Origin: Bacillota bacterium
GTDB taxonomy: Bacteria > Bacillota > Sulfobacillia > Sulfobacillales > Sulfobacillaceae
NCBI GenBank assembly: GCA_026627065.1
Contig: JAPNUO010000003.1
Span: 248,001-312,000 of the forward strand
Length of the DNA: 64,000 nt
Direction of reading: 5' to 3'
This document shows, piece after piece, positions 15,875 to 23,939 of this stretch (its first letter is position 1; every line of letters starts with the position of its first letter). A program made the position numbers and the translations under genes. A model generated the notes under the pieces. It was not told where the DNA came from. It saw only the letters and a program-made list of their open reading frames with translations, and searched no databases.

Positions 15875-16972
15875 ATGTCATCGCTGAAGGATTCGCGTCC
15901 GGTGATCGCCATCGACGGCCGTTGGGCGCTGGCGCGGCCAGAGCACCCGTTGGGCCGGTACAGCTACCACCTCATCACCGAGCTGGCCTTTCTGTCCCGG
16001 CCCTATGACCTTTACGTCTACGGCGACCTGTCCGCTGATCCGGAGACGGTCAAGCGTTGGCGCTTTCTCTTGCCGGTCGACCTCCTCATTACCCCGAACC
16101 GCGTGACCTGGGAGCAAATGGCCTTTCCCCAGGCCAGCGGGTCAGCGGCCCTGGTGCATGCCATGGACGTGCCGCCGCTGGTGAGCCGGCGCCCCCGGGT
16201 GGTGACAGTGATGGCGGCGCCGGGCCGCGAAGGCCCTGCGGGCGCCTTTCCGGCGCGGCTGGCCGACGCCTACCGCCGCCAAATGATGGCGTGGACGTTG
16301 CCCCGCGCGGCGCTGGTGATGACCGCGGACGACGCCACCCGGGACCAGTTGGTGGCCCGCTTTGGCGTGCGGCCCGACCGCGTGCGCGTGATTCCCGGGA
16401 CCCCCCGGCCGGAGGAACCGATGGCCCCCTCCTTAAAGGCCTTGGCCATCGCGGCGGTGATCGGCCATTCCCATCTTCCGGCGGCACTGGAGGCAGTCGA
16501 CCAACTCCCACCGGCAGTGGCGCTGTGGCTTGGCTGCGGCGGTTCCGCTTCGTGGTCCGACATCGAGCGCGCCCTCGCGCGGCACCATCTTGCCGGGCGA
16601 ACCGCGGTCGTGGATGTTGGGGATCAAGACGAGTGGCGCCAACGCCTCAGAAAGGCGCAAGTGTTTTTGTATTTGCCCGACGGGCCAACCGACCCGGCGG
16701 TGATGCTGGAGGCCATGATGCTCGGCACACCCGTGGTTGCGTCCCGGAATCCCTTAGCGGCTGACGTCTTGGGAGACGCCGGCCTCCTCGTCGATGTTCC
16801 CTCGGGGGACAACCTCCTGCCTGCCTTAAGCCAATTGCTGGCCCATCCCGAACTTCAGCAAACCTTCATCGAGAAAGGGCAGGTGCGCGCCCAGAAACAA
16901 TTCTGGAGAAACGCCGCGAAACGCACGCACGAAGCCTATTTGGAGGTTTTGGCCGCCCGCGGAATCCTGTAA
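15875..16972 (+). CDS. Glycosyltransferase, GT4-like (GT-B fold)
   Basis: 365 residues. The N terminus (VIAIDGRWALARPEHPLGRYSYHLITEL) is the glycine-rich acceptor-side start of GT4 enzymes. The C-terminal half has the nucleotide-sugar site pattern: VFLYLPDGPTDPAVMLEAMMLGTPVVASRNP, with an altered E-x7-E motif. Soluble, no signal peptide. The ATG lies close behind AAAGGGG; the GTG ten codons in (GTGATCGCC) is an alternative start. It sits next to secreted surface proteins, so a role in glycosylating the cell surface is plausible. Confidence 0.8.
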   Translation: MSSLKDSRPVIAIDGRWALARPEHPLGRYSYHLITELAFLSRPYDLYVYGDLSADPETVKRWRFLLPVDLLITPNRVTWEQMAFPQASGSAALVHAMDVPPLVSRRPRVVTVMAAPGREGPAGAFPARLADAYRRQMMAWTLPRAALVMTADDATRDQLVARFGVRPDRVRVIPGTPRPEEPMAPSLKALAIAAVIGHSHLPAALEAVDQLPPAVALWLGCGGSASWSDIERALARHHLAGRTAVVDVGDQDEWRQRLRKAQVFLYLPDGPTDPAVMLEAMMLGTPVVASRNPLAADVLGDAGLLVDVPSGDNLLPALSQLLAHPELQQTFIEKGQVRAQKQFWRNAAKRTHEAYLEVLAARGIL

Positions 16973-17043
16973 GCACCTTAACCAGATTTTGCCTATCCGA
17001 AAAAGGATCCCTGCCTGCCATCGCGAATTTCCTTTTCAGAGTG

Positions 17044-17051
17044 TTGTCGAA
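17044..17051 (+). promoter_or_regulatory. Perfect match to the Spo0A box
   Basis: TTGTCGAA, 59 bases upstream of the ATG at 17110. Two further perfect copies precede the GH18 gene and the 46263 operon at 42-54 bases. An 8-mer can occur by chance in a window of this size, so only the position is supportive. Confidence 0.35.
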
Positions 17052-17109
17052 GGGCGGCGGACAGGGGTCCGTTGCCGTTCGTCCAAAAGAGGCAAAGGAG
17101 GCGAGGAAG

Positions 17110-18897
17110 ATGTCGATGCGATGGGGGGCGCTAGCGTTGGCGCCCATGTTGTTGGCCTGGTGGATGCCCGGCCAGCCGGGCCACCACCCGACCCGGCCTC
17201 ACCACGGCCAACAGGGCCAGCAAGGGAATCGGGATCATGGCCCTAAACTTAAGGGGGGGGTCACCGTGACGCTGTCGAGCGCCATGGTATCGCCCGGCCA
17301 GGCCGTGACCATCGACGCGTCCGTGAATCAAGGGGTGTCGGTGTCGGAGTATGTGTTTTGGGTGCGCGGGCCGCGCGGCGGTTGGCGGCGGGTGGCCACC
17401 TCGACCACTGGGCAGGCCACGGTGACCGAAACCACTGCCGGCCTCTATTGGGTCCGCGTGGAAGCGATGGTCTCGGCGGCGGCCCGAGACCATGGCCGGG
17501 GCCCGAAGGACCGCGTGCTGTTCTCGGAGCCGGTGCTCTTTGACGTGGGGGCGGGGATTCGGCTTTCCGTCATGCCGACAAGCGTGGCGGAAGGTGGCCG
17601 CGTGCTGCTCCGGGCCTGGGCGCCGGGCGTGCCGGGGCCGTTGTATCAGTTTTCCTACGAGCCGCCTGGGGGCAGCTGGGTGACGGTCGGGGCCTTTTCC
17701 CACATCCCCCACGTGCGCCTCAAGATGACCACGCCTGGATCCTATGAGGGGCGGGTGGCGGTCAAGCTGCGCGACGGAGAAGTCTTGGAGAGCGATACGG
17801 TGAGCTGGTCGGTGTACGGGGCGCCTTCGGCGCTCACGCTCCTGCCGTCGCCGTCGGTCTGGGTGGCCGATGGCCAAGAAACTGGGGTCATTCAGGTGGA
17901 GGCGGTGGACGCCCAAGGCGACCTGGTGAGCACCTTCAACGGGAGCGGCACCATCACCGACGCCCAACCCGCGGGCGCGATTAGCGCCTGGGGCACCACC
18001 TCGGGATCCTTGGTGCCGGTCGCGAGTCAACCCACCGAGACCCTGACCTTCCACAACGGGGTGGCGGATGTGTACATCCAGGCCGGCACCACGGTGACCA
18101 GCGATACCTTGACGGCCAGCGCCGCCTTAAGCTCGACGAGCGTCATTTCCGGCACGCTGACCCTGTCGGCGGTGGCGCAGGTGGCGACGGCGGTGGCGGT
18201 GAGCCCGGTCAGCACCGCACTCTTGGCTAACGAAAGCGGGAATCCCGGCACCTTTGACGTATGGGTGGACGACCAGGTGGGCGAGCCCATGCTGACGGGG
18301 ACCTACACGCTCACAGCGAGCCTGACGGGACCGGCCCAGTTTCAAAGCCTGACCAGCGGGCCGGTGAGCGTGACCTATGTGGGCGGCGAAGGGCTGCTGC
18401 CCGTCACCGTGTATTCGATGGCTGGGGAATCGGGCACGGTGACCCTGACTGTGTCGGGGCCCAGCCTGACGACCGGTTCCGCCACGCTGACCGCCCTCTT
18501 TGGCGGCCAGCCAGCCCAAGCCAGCGTGACCGCGGCGTCCACGACGCTCAGCGACGGCGAGACCACCACGCTGGACATCGGGCAGGTGACCGCCACGGGC
18601 GGCCCGGTTGATCCGGCCAGCGTCGACAACAGCGGGTACGTTGTGACCATTACCGGGCCCAGCGACACCGCGGCCACGGGATTTACCTTAAACGGCGAGC
18701 CCTATACGGGCCCCACGGTGATCGCGGTCGCTACCGGGACCAACGGCTTTTACGCGACGAGCCAGCCGGTGACCCTCGGTGTGACCACCGCCGCCCCGGG
18801 AACGTATACGGTTGAAGTGGCGTTTGAAGACGGTCTCTTTCATCCGTCGGCGCCTTTGACCATTACGGTGACGAGCCCGTCGAGTAATAACGGATAG
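17110..18897 (+). CDS. Secreted surface protein with Ig-like domains
   Basis: 595 residues. A short hydrophobic signal segment (WGALALAPMLLAWWMPG) is followed by a His/Gln/Pro-rich linker. Two adjacent modules of about 90 residues come next, each with a Y-x-F-x(4-6)-P-x-G-x-W core and ending G-x-Y-x-x-hV (EYVFWVRGPRGGW; YQFSYEPPGGSW). The remainder is invasin/Big-type beta-sandwich sequence rich in Thr, Ser, Val and Gly. No anchor or sortase motif is visible. ATG at 17110 has AAAGGAGGCG upstream, better than the one 23 codons earlier. A Spo0A-box match lies upstream. Likely a cell-wall or S-layer-associated adhesin or structural protein. Confidence 0.8.
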   Translation: MSMRWGALALAPMLLAWWMPGQPGHHPTRPHHGQQGQQGNRDHGPKLKGGVTVTLSSAMVSPGQAVTIDASVNQGVSVSEYVFWVRGPRGGWRRVATSTTGQATVTETTAGLYWVRVEAMVSAAARDHGRGPKDRVLFSEPVLFDVGAGIRLSVMPTSVAEGGRVLLRAWAPGVPGPLYQFSYEPPGGSWVTVGAFSHIPHVRLKMTTPGSYEGRVAVKLRDGEVLESDTVSWSVYGAPSALTLLPSPSVWVADGQETGVIQVEAVDAQGDLVSTFNGSGTITDAQPAGAISAWGTTSGSLVPVASQPTETLTFHNGVADVYIQAGTTVTSDTLTASAALSSTSVISGTLTLSAVAQVATAVAVSPVSTALLANESGNPGTFDVWVDDQVGEPMLTGTYTLTASLTGPAQFQSLTSGPVSVTYVGGEGLLPVTVYSMAGESGTVTLTVSGPSLTTGSATLTALFGGQPAQASVTAASTTLSDGETTTLDIGQVTATGGPVDPASVDNSGYVVTITGPSDTAATGFTLNGEPYTGPTVIAVATGTNGFYATSQPVTLGVTTAAPGTYTVEVAFEDGLFHPSAPLTITVTSPSSNNG

Positions 18898-18911
18898 TCT
18901 CGCCCGACTCG

Positions 18912-18947
18912 CCAAAAGCCGCCCTTGGAGGCGGCTTTTGGTGTTCA
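18912..18947 (+). terminator. Rho-independent terminator
   Basis: A 12-bp perfect stem (18912-18923 with 18930-18941) with a six-base loop; the descending arm contains four Ts and is followed by GTGTT. It closes the 17110-18897 gene. Confidence 0.8.
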
Positions 18948-19047
18948 TTGCGGATTTTTCTTAAAGATTTCCTGTAGATTGGCAAATAATTAGCAACAAA
19001 TGCTTGTGTTAGAAGGAATTCTCCGGTATACCTAGAATTGGTTTTGA

Positions 19048-19078
19048 AAGGTTGGTATCAACCAACCTTGGTTGCAAC
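19048..19078. repeat. Inverted repeat plus palindrome upstream of the RHH gene
   Basis: AAGGTTGGT and ACCAACCTT (19048-19056, 19061-19069) form a perfect 9-bp inverted repeat with a 4-base loop. The 8-bp palindrome GTTGCAAC follows at 19071-19078. No T tract is present, so this is more like an operator or leader structure than a terminator. The surrounding stretch 18948-19140 is AT-richer and otherwise shows nothing. Confidence 0.55.
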
Positions 19079-19146
19079 TAAACAAGGAAGGTGAGCCAAC
19101 TACCCTGATTCACTTTTGTGGACGGCCCTCGCGTCTAAATCCGCAG

Positions 19147-19178
19147 CACCCTCCTGCGCGGAAGGGGTGCAGGAGGTG
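19147..19178 (+). promoter_or_regulatory. Hairpin sequestering the Shine-Dalgarno sequence of the RHH gene
   Basis: CACC-c-TCCTGC (19147-19157) pairs with GCAGGAGGTG (19169-19178), ten base pairs with one bulged C and an 11-base loop. The descending arm contains the AGGAGGTG ribosome-binding site of the GTG-start gene at 19193. When folded, it would hide that site; a second weaker GAGGTGG (19180-19186) lies just outside. This suggests translational control. Confidence 0.6.
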
Positions 19179-19192
19179 AGAGGTGGTACGTC

Positions 19193-19405
19193 GTGGCGAA
19201 TTATTATGGGAAGTCTCGGGCGTACGTGGCGTTTCAGGTCCGGATCACGCCGGAACTGAAGGAGAAGCTGATGAAGCGGTCGTTTGAGACGGGCCAAAGT
19301 CAGGTGGCCATCGTGAACGAAGCGCTGGAATATTACTTCGCCAACGTCGTTCCCGAGAAGTCCGAGCCGCCGCCCGCATCCAATGGGGGGGACGGCGCGC
19401 AGTAA
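19193..19405 (+). CDS. Small ribbon-helix-helix-type DNA-binding protein
   Basis: 70 residues, GTG start. Residues about 11-50 match the MetJ/Arc ribbon-helix-helix layout: a beta strand (YVAFQVRIT), helix A (PELKEKLMKRSFETG) and helix B (SQVAIVNEALEYYFANV). The short C-terminal tail is acidic and Pro/Gly-rich. RHH proteins bind operators as dimers through the strand. It lies 69 bases upstream of the large surface-protein gene and may regulate that gene or itself; candidate operators are the inverted repeats at 19048-19078 and 19428-19447. No toxin partner is adjacent. Confidence 0.75.
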   Translation: MANYYGKSRAYVAFQVRITPELKEKLMKRSFETGQSQVAIVNEALEYYFANVVPEKSEPPPASNGGDGAQ

Positions 19406-19427
19406 AGTCCTGAGGGACCAGTGAGAA

Positions 19428-19447
19428 CTAGATGCACCGTGCACTAG
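19428..19447. repeat. Imperfect palindrome between the RHH and S-layer-like genes
   Basis: CTAG-a-TGCAC and GTGCACTAG are inverted around a single base, with one extra A in the left arm. It lies 28 bases upstream of the ATG at 19475 and is a candidate operator. Confidence 0.4.
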
Positions 19448-19474
19448 GTATCATGAGGAGGTTTTTGCAAGTCG

Positions 19475-22400
19475 ATGCAAAAGCAAAAGGTAAAAAAAGC
19501 AGCAGGCCTTGCGTTGGGATCGTCCATGATGTTGATGAGCATGGTCCCGGCGGCGTCGGTGTTTGCTGCGACGACGGCAACCAATAACCGGTATATTTCG
19601 AGCGTCACCACGACGGTGTCCGGCGACACGGCGACGGCGTCCAGCGTGTCGCAGCCGACAGGGCTCCACATTTGGTATCAGTTCCGGGTCGAAACGCCGT
19701 CCGGCCACTGGTTTATTGCGCGGCGCTTTGGGCCCAGCGACACATACACCTTCGTGCCCCCGGTTACCTCGAGCGGCACGTGGATGATTGAGGCCTACGC
19801 ATTAACCCAATATCAGGTCGGCCACAAGATCTGGGGCGCGGCCGTGGGCTCGACGCCGCAACCGTTAGCACCCGCGATTTCGACGGTGGCAATTCAGGGC
19901 GTGCCGACCACCGACATTAGCACCAATGACGTTATCACCCTGACGGCGGTGCCGGAAAACAGCGCTAAGTCCACAGTCACGGTGAAGGGGCAGGCTTCTT
20001 GGACTGTCACCACGGCGTCCGGCGCGGCGACCACGGGAGCCACGGTCGAGGCGTTGGCTTCGGGCGACCAGGCCATCTTTGACGCCACCACCCCAGGCGA
20101 CTACACGGTGACCGCGACAATTGACGGCTACTCCGGCACGGCGACGATTGACGTGTACGGAACCGCGGCTGCAGTGCAAGTGATGCCGGCGCAGTCTACC
20201 TTGGTGGCGGACGGCGTGGCTACCGACACGATTACCGCGACGGTGGTCGACAGCAACGGCAACGTCGTGTCGAACTTCAATGGGACGGCTGAAGTCACCC
20301 TCTCGAATACAGGGTTGGCAACTCCGAGCACAGGGACGATTACCTTTACGAACGGTGTGGCAAGCTTTACCGTATCCGGTACTGGCACGGGAACGGGCAC
20401 CGTCACCGTGGATGTGTCTGACCTCACCGGTTCCAACGGAATTGGCGTCAGCGGAATCTCTTACAGCTCGCCGACCATCACGTTGACGGCTCCGGTACCG
20501 ACGGGCCTAATGATCAGCCCGACGGAATCTTCGATGCTGGCGGCGGCCAATGGCTCCACCACCGTGACGGTTAACCTGGTGGACCAACTAGGCAATCCGA
20601 TTCCTCCAGCCTTTGCGAGTGGCTTTGATGTAGTGACCCTTGACGTTGTGGGTCCGGGCTCCTTACAAGCCGGTACCACTACTTCATCTGCGACGGTCTA
20701 CGTGGCGGCGGGGCTGCCCTGGACGGCGACGGTGTATGATCCCACGGGGGCGAGCGGCACAATTTTGGTCACCGCAAGCGCTTCGGGCCTCACAGAGGGT
20801 ATTGCGCGCATCGCCGCGGAGCCCATTGGGCTGCCTGCGCAAATCGCGGTGAGCAGCACGACGGGAACGTTGTCGACCGCGCTTTCAGCGACTGCCTATG
20901 GAATCAACGAGTCCAAAGGTACCCAATACACCGCGTACACCATTACGCTTGAGGATGCCAACGGGACCCCGGTGCCAGCACCTTCGGCTGAGGTATTCAC
21001 GGTGACGGATAATGCGTCCACCGGAGTGGCGTACGTTTTGTCGTCCTTGACTACTGCCAACATGGCTTCTCAAATCACGGCCGCGGCTAGCACTACTGCA
21101 AAGGTGACGCTGCCTACCGGTGACACGTCGGTAACGTTCTACGTAATGAACACCAAGACTCAGGCTGAGCCGACGTTGTTGACGATTGCGACAACGAACG
21201 ACTACGCTATGGTGTCGCCTGTTTCCGCGGTACTTTCTGCTACAGCAACCGCGCCCTATACTTTTGTGACTGGACCAGCAGCTATCGTGGATGTTACTGG
21301 CCCAGGAGACGTTCTTGAAGGGCAGTCGGCGACCTACACCGCGCAAATCACGGATATCAACGACAATCCCGTGGCAGAAACCGGCACCGTAACCTTTGAC
21401 ATTACGGACAACACTGCCAACGACGCCAGCTTTGCGAACGGGGCGACCTCTTTCACGACGTCGCTGAACAGCAATGGAGAGGCTACTGTGGTAGTGTATG
21501 CTAGCGGTACGACAACCGGAACGTTTGTCGTTGCGGCGTCCGTTAGCGGTGTATCGACGGGAATGCTCACGGGCACAGTCGTGAGCTTGGCGAGCCTAGT
21601 AACCAATCTGGAAGTCGTGGAAAACACCAGCACCGGAACCAGCCCTATTCCTTCGACTGGCCTTACGATCGACGGATTGGGGACCGCTACGTTCACCGTT
21701 TATGAGCGCAACGGGGTAGATGTTCCCGTCCCCGCCACGGATAACCTGACGGTGAGCGTGTCCAACCCCAGCGGGGTGATCCTGGAGACAAGCGGTGGTA
21801 CGTTCGTCAGTGGTTCGTTGACGTTGCCTGTGAGTGATTTCAACAATCCCGGGAACAGCGCGACGTTTAGCATTCTGGGCGGGGTGAGCGGCACCGTGAC
21901 CATTACGGTGTCGGACGCGTCGAACCCCAATGTACCGGCCGTGTCCTTCCCCGTTACGGTTGATGCGCTTCAGATTACTGCGGCGGGCGAGTCTGGTTTT
22001 GGTAACGTATCCGGCGGCACGGGGACGGTCTACGTCAATGGGGTTGCTTATAGTGCCAGCTATGCTTCGTCGGTCAGCGACTTTGCTACCTATAATCAGC
22101 AGGCTGGCGTGCTGGACGTTTTGGCCCCCACCATTACGACTGGAACAATATACTCAGGGACGACGTCATCTTCTGAATCTGTGGCGGTCTGGGATATTGG
22201 CGGGACATATTACTATCTCGCACTTGATGAGTCTCCCAACGTTTCAGAAGGCGCATCATCCACTACAGCCTATGTGGGTATTGAGGTGACTGCGCCAGCA
22301 GGTAATGTCGAGATGGCGATCAACAGTGGTACACTCGACGGAAACTCCGGACCGACGGATTACGCATATTTCCCAGTGGCGGTGCAGAACAGCTCCGGAA

Positions 22401-22504
22401 CCTGGGAAGTGGCGCCGTCTCAAAGCTTTGTGCTGGATACGCAAGTATCGTTGCCAAGCCCGGGACCGACGATTGTATATCCTATTGCCGTTCAAGAGCC
22501 GTAA
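19475..22504 (+). CDS. Large secreted Ig-like surface protein, S-layer-like
   Basis: 1009 residues. The N terminus is a classical signal peptide (Lys-rich MQKQKVKK, hydrophobic core, cleavage near SVFAA). Next comes one module with YQFRVETPSGHWF ... GTWMIEAYA, the same type as in the 17110 protein. The remainder is a series of Big_1/invasin-type domains (recurring TxTATVVDSNGNVV, VDQLGNPI, ITDINDNPV). It is extremely rich in Thr, Ser, Val, Gly and Ala and poor in Cys and Lys, as S-layer proteins often are. A strong GAGGAGGT precedes the ATG. No SLH anchor motif was seen. The coding sequence is visibly less G+C-rich than its neighbours. Confidence 0.8.
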   Translation: MQKQKVKKAAGLALGSSMMLMSMVPAASVFAATTATNNRYISSVTTTVSGDTATASSVSQPTGLHIWYQFRVETPSGHWFIARRFGPSDTYTFVPPVTSSGTWMIEAYALTQYQVGHKIWGAAVGSTPQPLAPAISTVAIQGVPTTDISTNDVITLTAVPENSAKSTVTVKGQASWTVTTASGAATTGATVEALASGDQAIFDATTPGDYTVTATIDGYSGTATIDVYGTAAAVQVMPAQSTLVADGVATDTITATVVDSNGNVVSNFNGTAEVTLSNTGLATPSTGTITFTNGVASFTVSGTGTGTGTVTVDVSDLTGSNGIGVSGISYSSPTITLTAPVPTGLMISPTESSMLAAANGSTTVTVNLVDQLGNPIPPAFASGFDVVTLDVVGPGSLQAGTTTSSATVYVAAGLPWTATVYDPTGASGTILVTASASGLTEGIARIAAEPIGLPAQIAVSSTTGTLSTALSATAYGINESKGTQYTAYTITLEDANGTPVPAPSAEVFTVTDNASTGVAYVLSSLTTANMASQITAAASTTAKVTLPTGDTSVTFYVMNTKTQAEPTLLTIATTNDYAMVSPVSAVLSATATAPYTFVTGPAAIVDVTGPGDVLEGQSATYTAQITDINDNPVAETGTVTFDITDNTANDASFANGATSFTTSLNSNGEATVVVYASGTTTGTFVVAASVSGVSTGMLTGTVVSLASLVTNLEVVENTSTGTSPIPSTGLTIDGLGTATFTVYERNGVDVPVPATDNLTVSVSNPSGVILETSGGTFVSGSLTLPVSDFNNPGNSATFSILGGVSGTVTITVSDASNPNVPAVSFPVTVDALQITAAGESGFGNVSGGTGTVYVNGVAYSASYASSVSDFATYNQQAGVLDVLAPTITTGTIYSGTTSSSESVAVWDIGGTYYYLALDESPNVSEGASSTTAYVGIEVTAPAGNVEMAINSGTLDGNSGPTDYAYFPVAVQNSSGTWEVAPSQSFVLDTQVSLPSPGPTIVYPIAVQEP

Positions 22505-22538
22505 CGCGGCAGTCTTTAGTAAGGATACTCGTGGGAGG

Positions 22539-22560
22539 GGCCTCCAATTCCTTGGGGGCC
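22539..22560 (+). terminator. Hairpin after the S-layer-like gene
   Basis: GGCCTCCAA (22539-22547) pairs with TTGGGGGCC (22552-22560) through nine pairs including one G-T, around a TTCC loop. Only a weak T run follows (TCGCCTTG). Possible terminator or mRNA-stabilising structure. Confidence 0.45.
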
Positions 22561-22635
22561 TCGCCTTGTATGGAGTGCATTTGCTGGGTACTGAAGTGGA
22601 GGCACCATAACACAGCTTGCGCGGGGTGTAAGATC

Positions 22636-23508
22636 TTGAAGATTCACATTACGATGATATATCCGCCCCAATACAAATGGGCAAGAACGTTCGAAGATGT
22701 CATAGCGGCGTTGGGGTATGGACTTCAAGGGTTAGGCCACGAAGTGACGTTTCGCGAGAATGATATTCACAAGGGTATGCCCAACATAATCTTAGGTGCC
22801 CATCTGGCCGACTTGCGACCATTTCTAAAGTTTCCTGATACGCCGATTATCGTTTATAACTGGGAGCAATTAGAGAAAACCATTGACAGTTGGCACCCGT
22901 CATATCGCGAAGTCTTATCGCAGGTGACGTATGTGTGGGATTACAGTAGCGCCAACGTATTATGGATGAGGAAACATTTGGGAATTGAAGCGGTCCAAGT
23001 GCCTTTGGGATATGTGCCCGAGTTAGAACGCGTGCGGCACGTGTCTTCAGATGTGGACGTGTTGTTTTTGGGGGTAGTGAATCCGCGTCGTCAGCGGGTG
23101 TTAGACGAGTTAAGGCGACGCGGGTTGTCGGTGACTGTTCTCGATAGCCACTGGGGCCTTAGCAGGGATCTTTGGATGGGCAGGACGAAAGTGGTTATCA
23201 ATATTCATCAGTTTAGTGAAAATGACGAGTTGGAGATTCTGCGCGTGGGGTACTGCTTAATGAACCGCGTGCCAGTTGTTTCAGAAAGGAGTGAGTTAAT
23301 TGATGGAGCCCTAGAAGGATATAAGAATTCCATTATTTGGGCTTCCTACGATTCTCTGGTAGATCAATGTGTGGCCGCAGTGCAAGATCCCGATTGGCGC
23401 AACGCAATCGTGTCAAAGGGTTACGCGTGGTTTCGCGAGCATCCGGAGGAACAGTATTTGGCAAAGCCGTTATCGTTGTTGGGAGCTAAACTTCCAACCC
23501 CATCTTAA
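22636..23508 (+). CDS. CgeB/YkvP-like glycosyltransferase
   Basis: 290 residues from a TTG preceded by GGGGTG at eight bases. The fold pattern is GT-B: an N-terminal strand-helix (KIHITMIYPPQYKWARTFEDVIAALGYGLQGLGHEVTF) and a C-terminal half with DVLFLGVVNPRRQRVLDEL ... TKVVINIHQFSENDELEILRVGYCLMNRVPVVSERSE, where E-I-L-R-V-x-x-x-L and V-P-V-V-S-E resemble the CgeB/YkvP spore-protein glycosyltransferases. The acceptor is unknown; the neighbouring S-layer-like protein is an obvious candidate. The gene is visibly lower in G+C than its surroundings, suggesting horizontal acquisition. ATG at 22654 is an alternative start. Confidence 0.7.
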   Translation: MKIHITMIYPPQYKWARTFEDVIAALGYGLQGLGHEVTFRENDIHKGMPNIILGAHLADLRPFLKFPDTPIIVYNWEQLEKTIDSWHPSYREVLSQVTYVWDYSSANVLWMRKHLGIEAVQVPLGYVPELERVRHVSSDVDVLFLGVVNPRRQRVLDELRRRGLSVTVLDSHWGLSRDLWMGRTKVVINIHQFSENDELEILRVGYCLMNRVPVVSERSELIDGALEGYKNSIIWASYDSLVDQCVAAVQDPDWRNAIVSKGYAWFREHPEEQYLAKPLSLLGAKLPTPS

Positions 23509-23939
23509 CTTAGTAACGTAAGATTGCCCGATTTTCTGACCTATCCTTGCACTTTTTGTACAAGTATTACAAGAAGGGTAGGATGCAACATGAACTGGTT
23601 CACTGTTGGGCTCCCTTTGATTTTTATACCTCGTTCTTAATTTAGTAGGTTTCCCACGCAATGGTGGAGCCTGTTAATTCTGCTGTATTAATAAGTATTC
23701 ATGGGTATTAATAATTATTTCATGGGAATGTAAGAACAAGGAGAATGGCGTGTGCGTGATTTATTTTTAGCAAGTCAGTAGAGAACTCTGGATGTAACTA
23801 TGATGCTTGTGAACTCAAAGTGGGATCACAGATGAGTGTGTAGCATGGTCCACCCTACCGGCATGTCTAAGGCGTAGACCATATGGTGGTGGACTGGTGG
23901 TACAATGCAAGAGATCATCTGAGAAGGAGCGAAGCATTA
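23509..23939. other. AT-rich intergenic region with inverted and direct repeats
   Basis: No convincing gene. It contains a long imperfect inverted repeat (CCTATCCTT 23540-23548 with AAGGGTAGG 23574-23582, enclosing TTGTACAA) and a tandem imperfect direct repeat (23687-23705 and 23707-23726, the pattern ATTAATAA-xTATT-CATGGG). The last 40 bases hold the promoter of the next gene. With the preceding low-G+C gene it looks like the edge of acquired DNA. Confidence 0.5.
23898..23906 (+). promoter_or_regulatory. Extended -10 promoter of the TPR-glycosyltransferase gene
   Basis: TGGTACAAT, 33 bases before the ATG at 23940, identical to the element at 11054. No clear -35. Confidence 0.5.
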
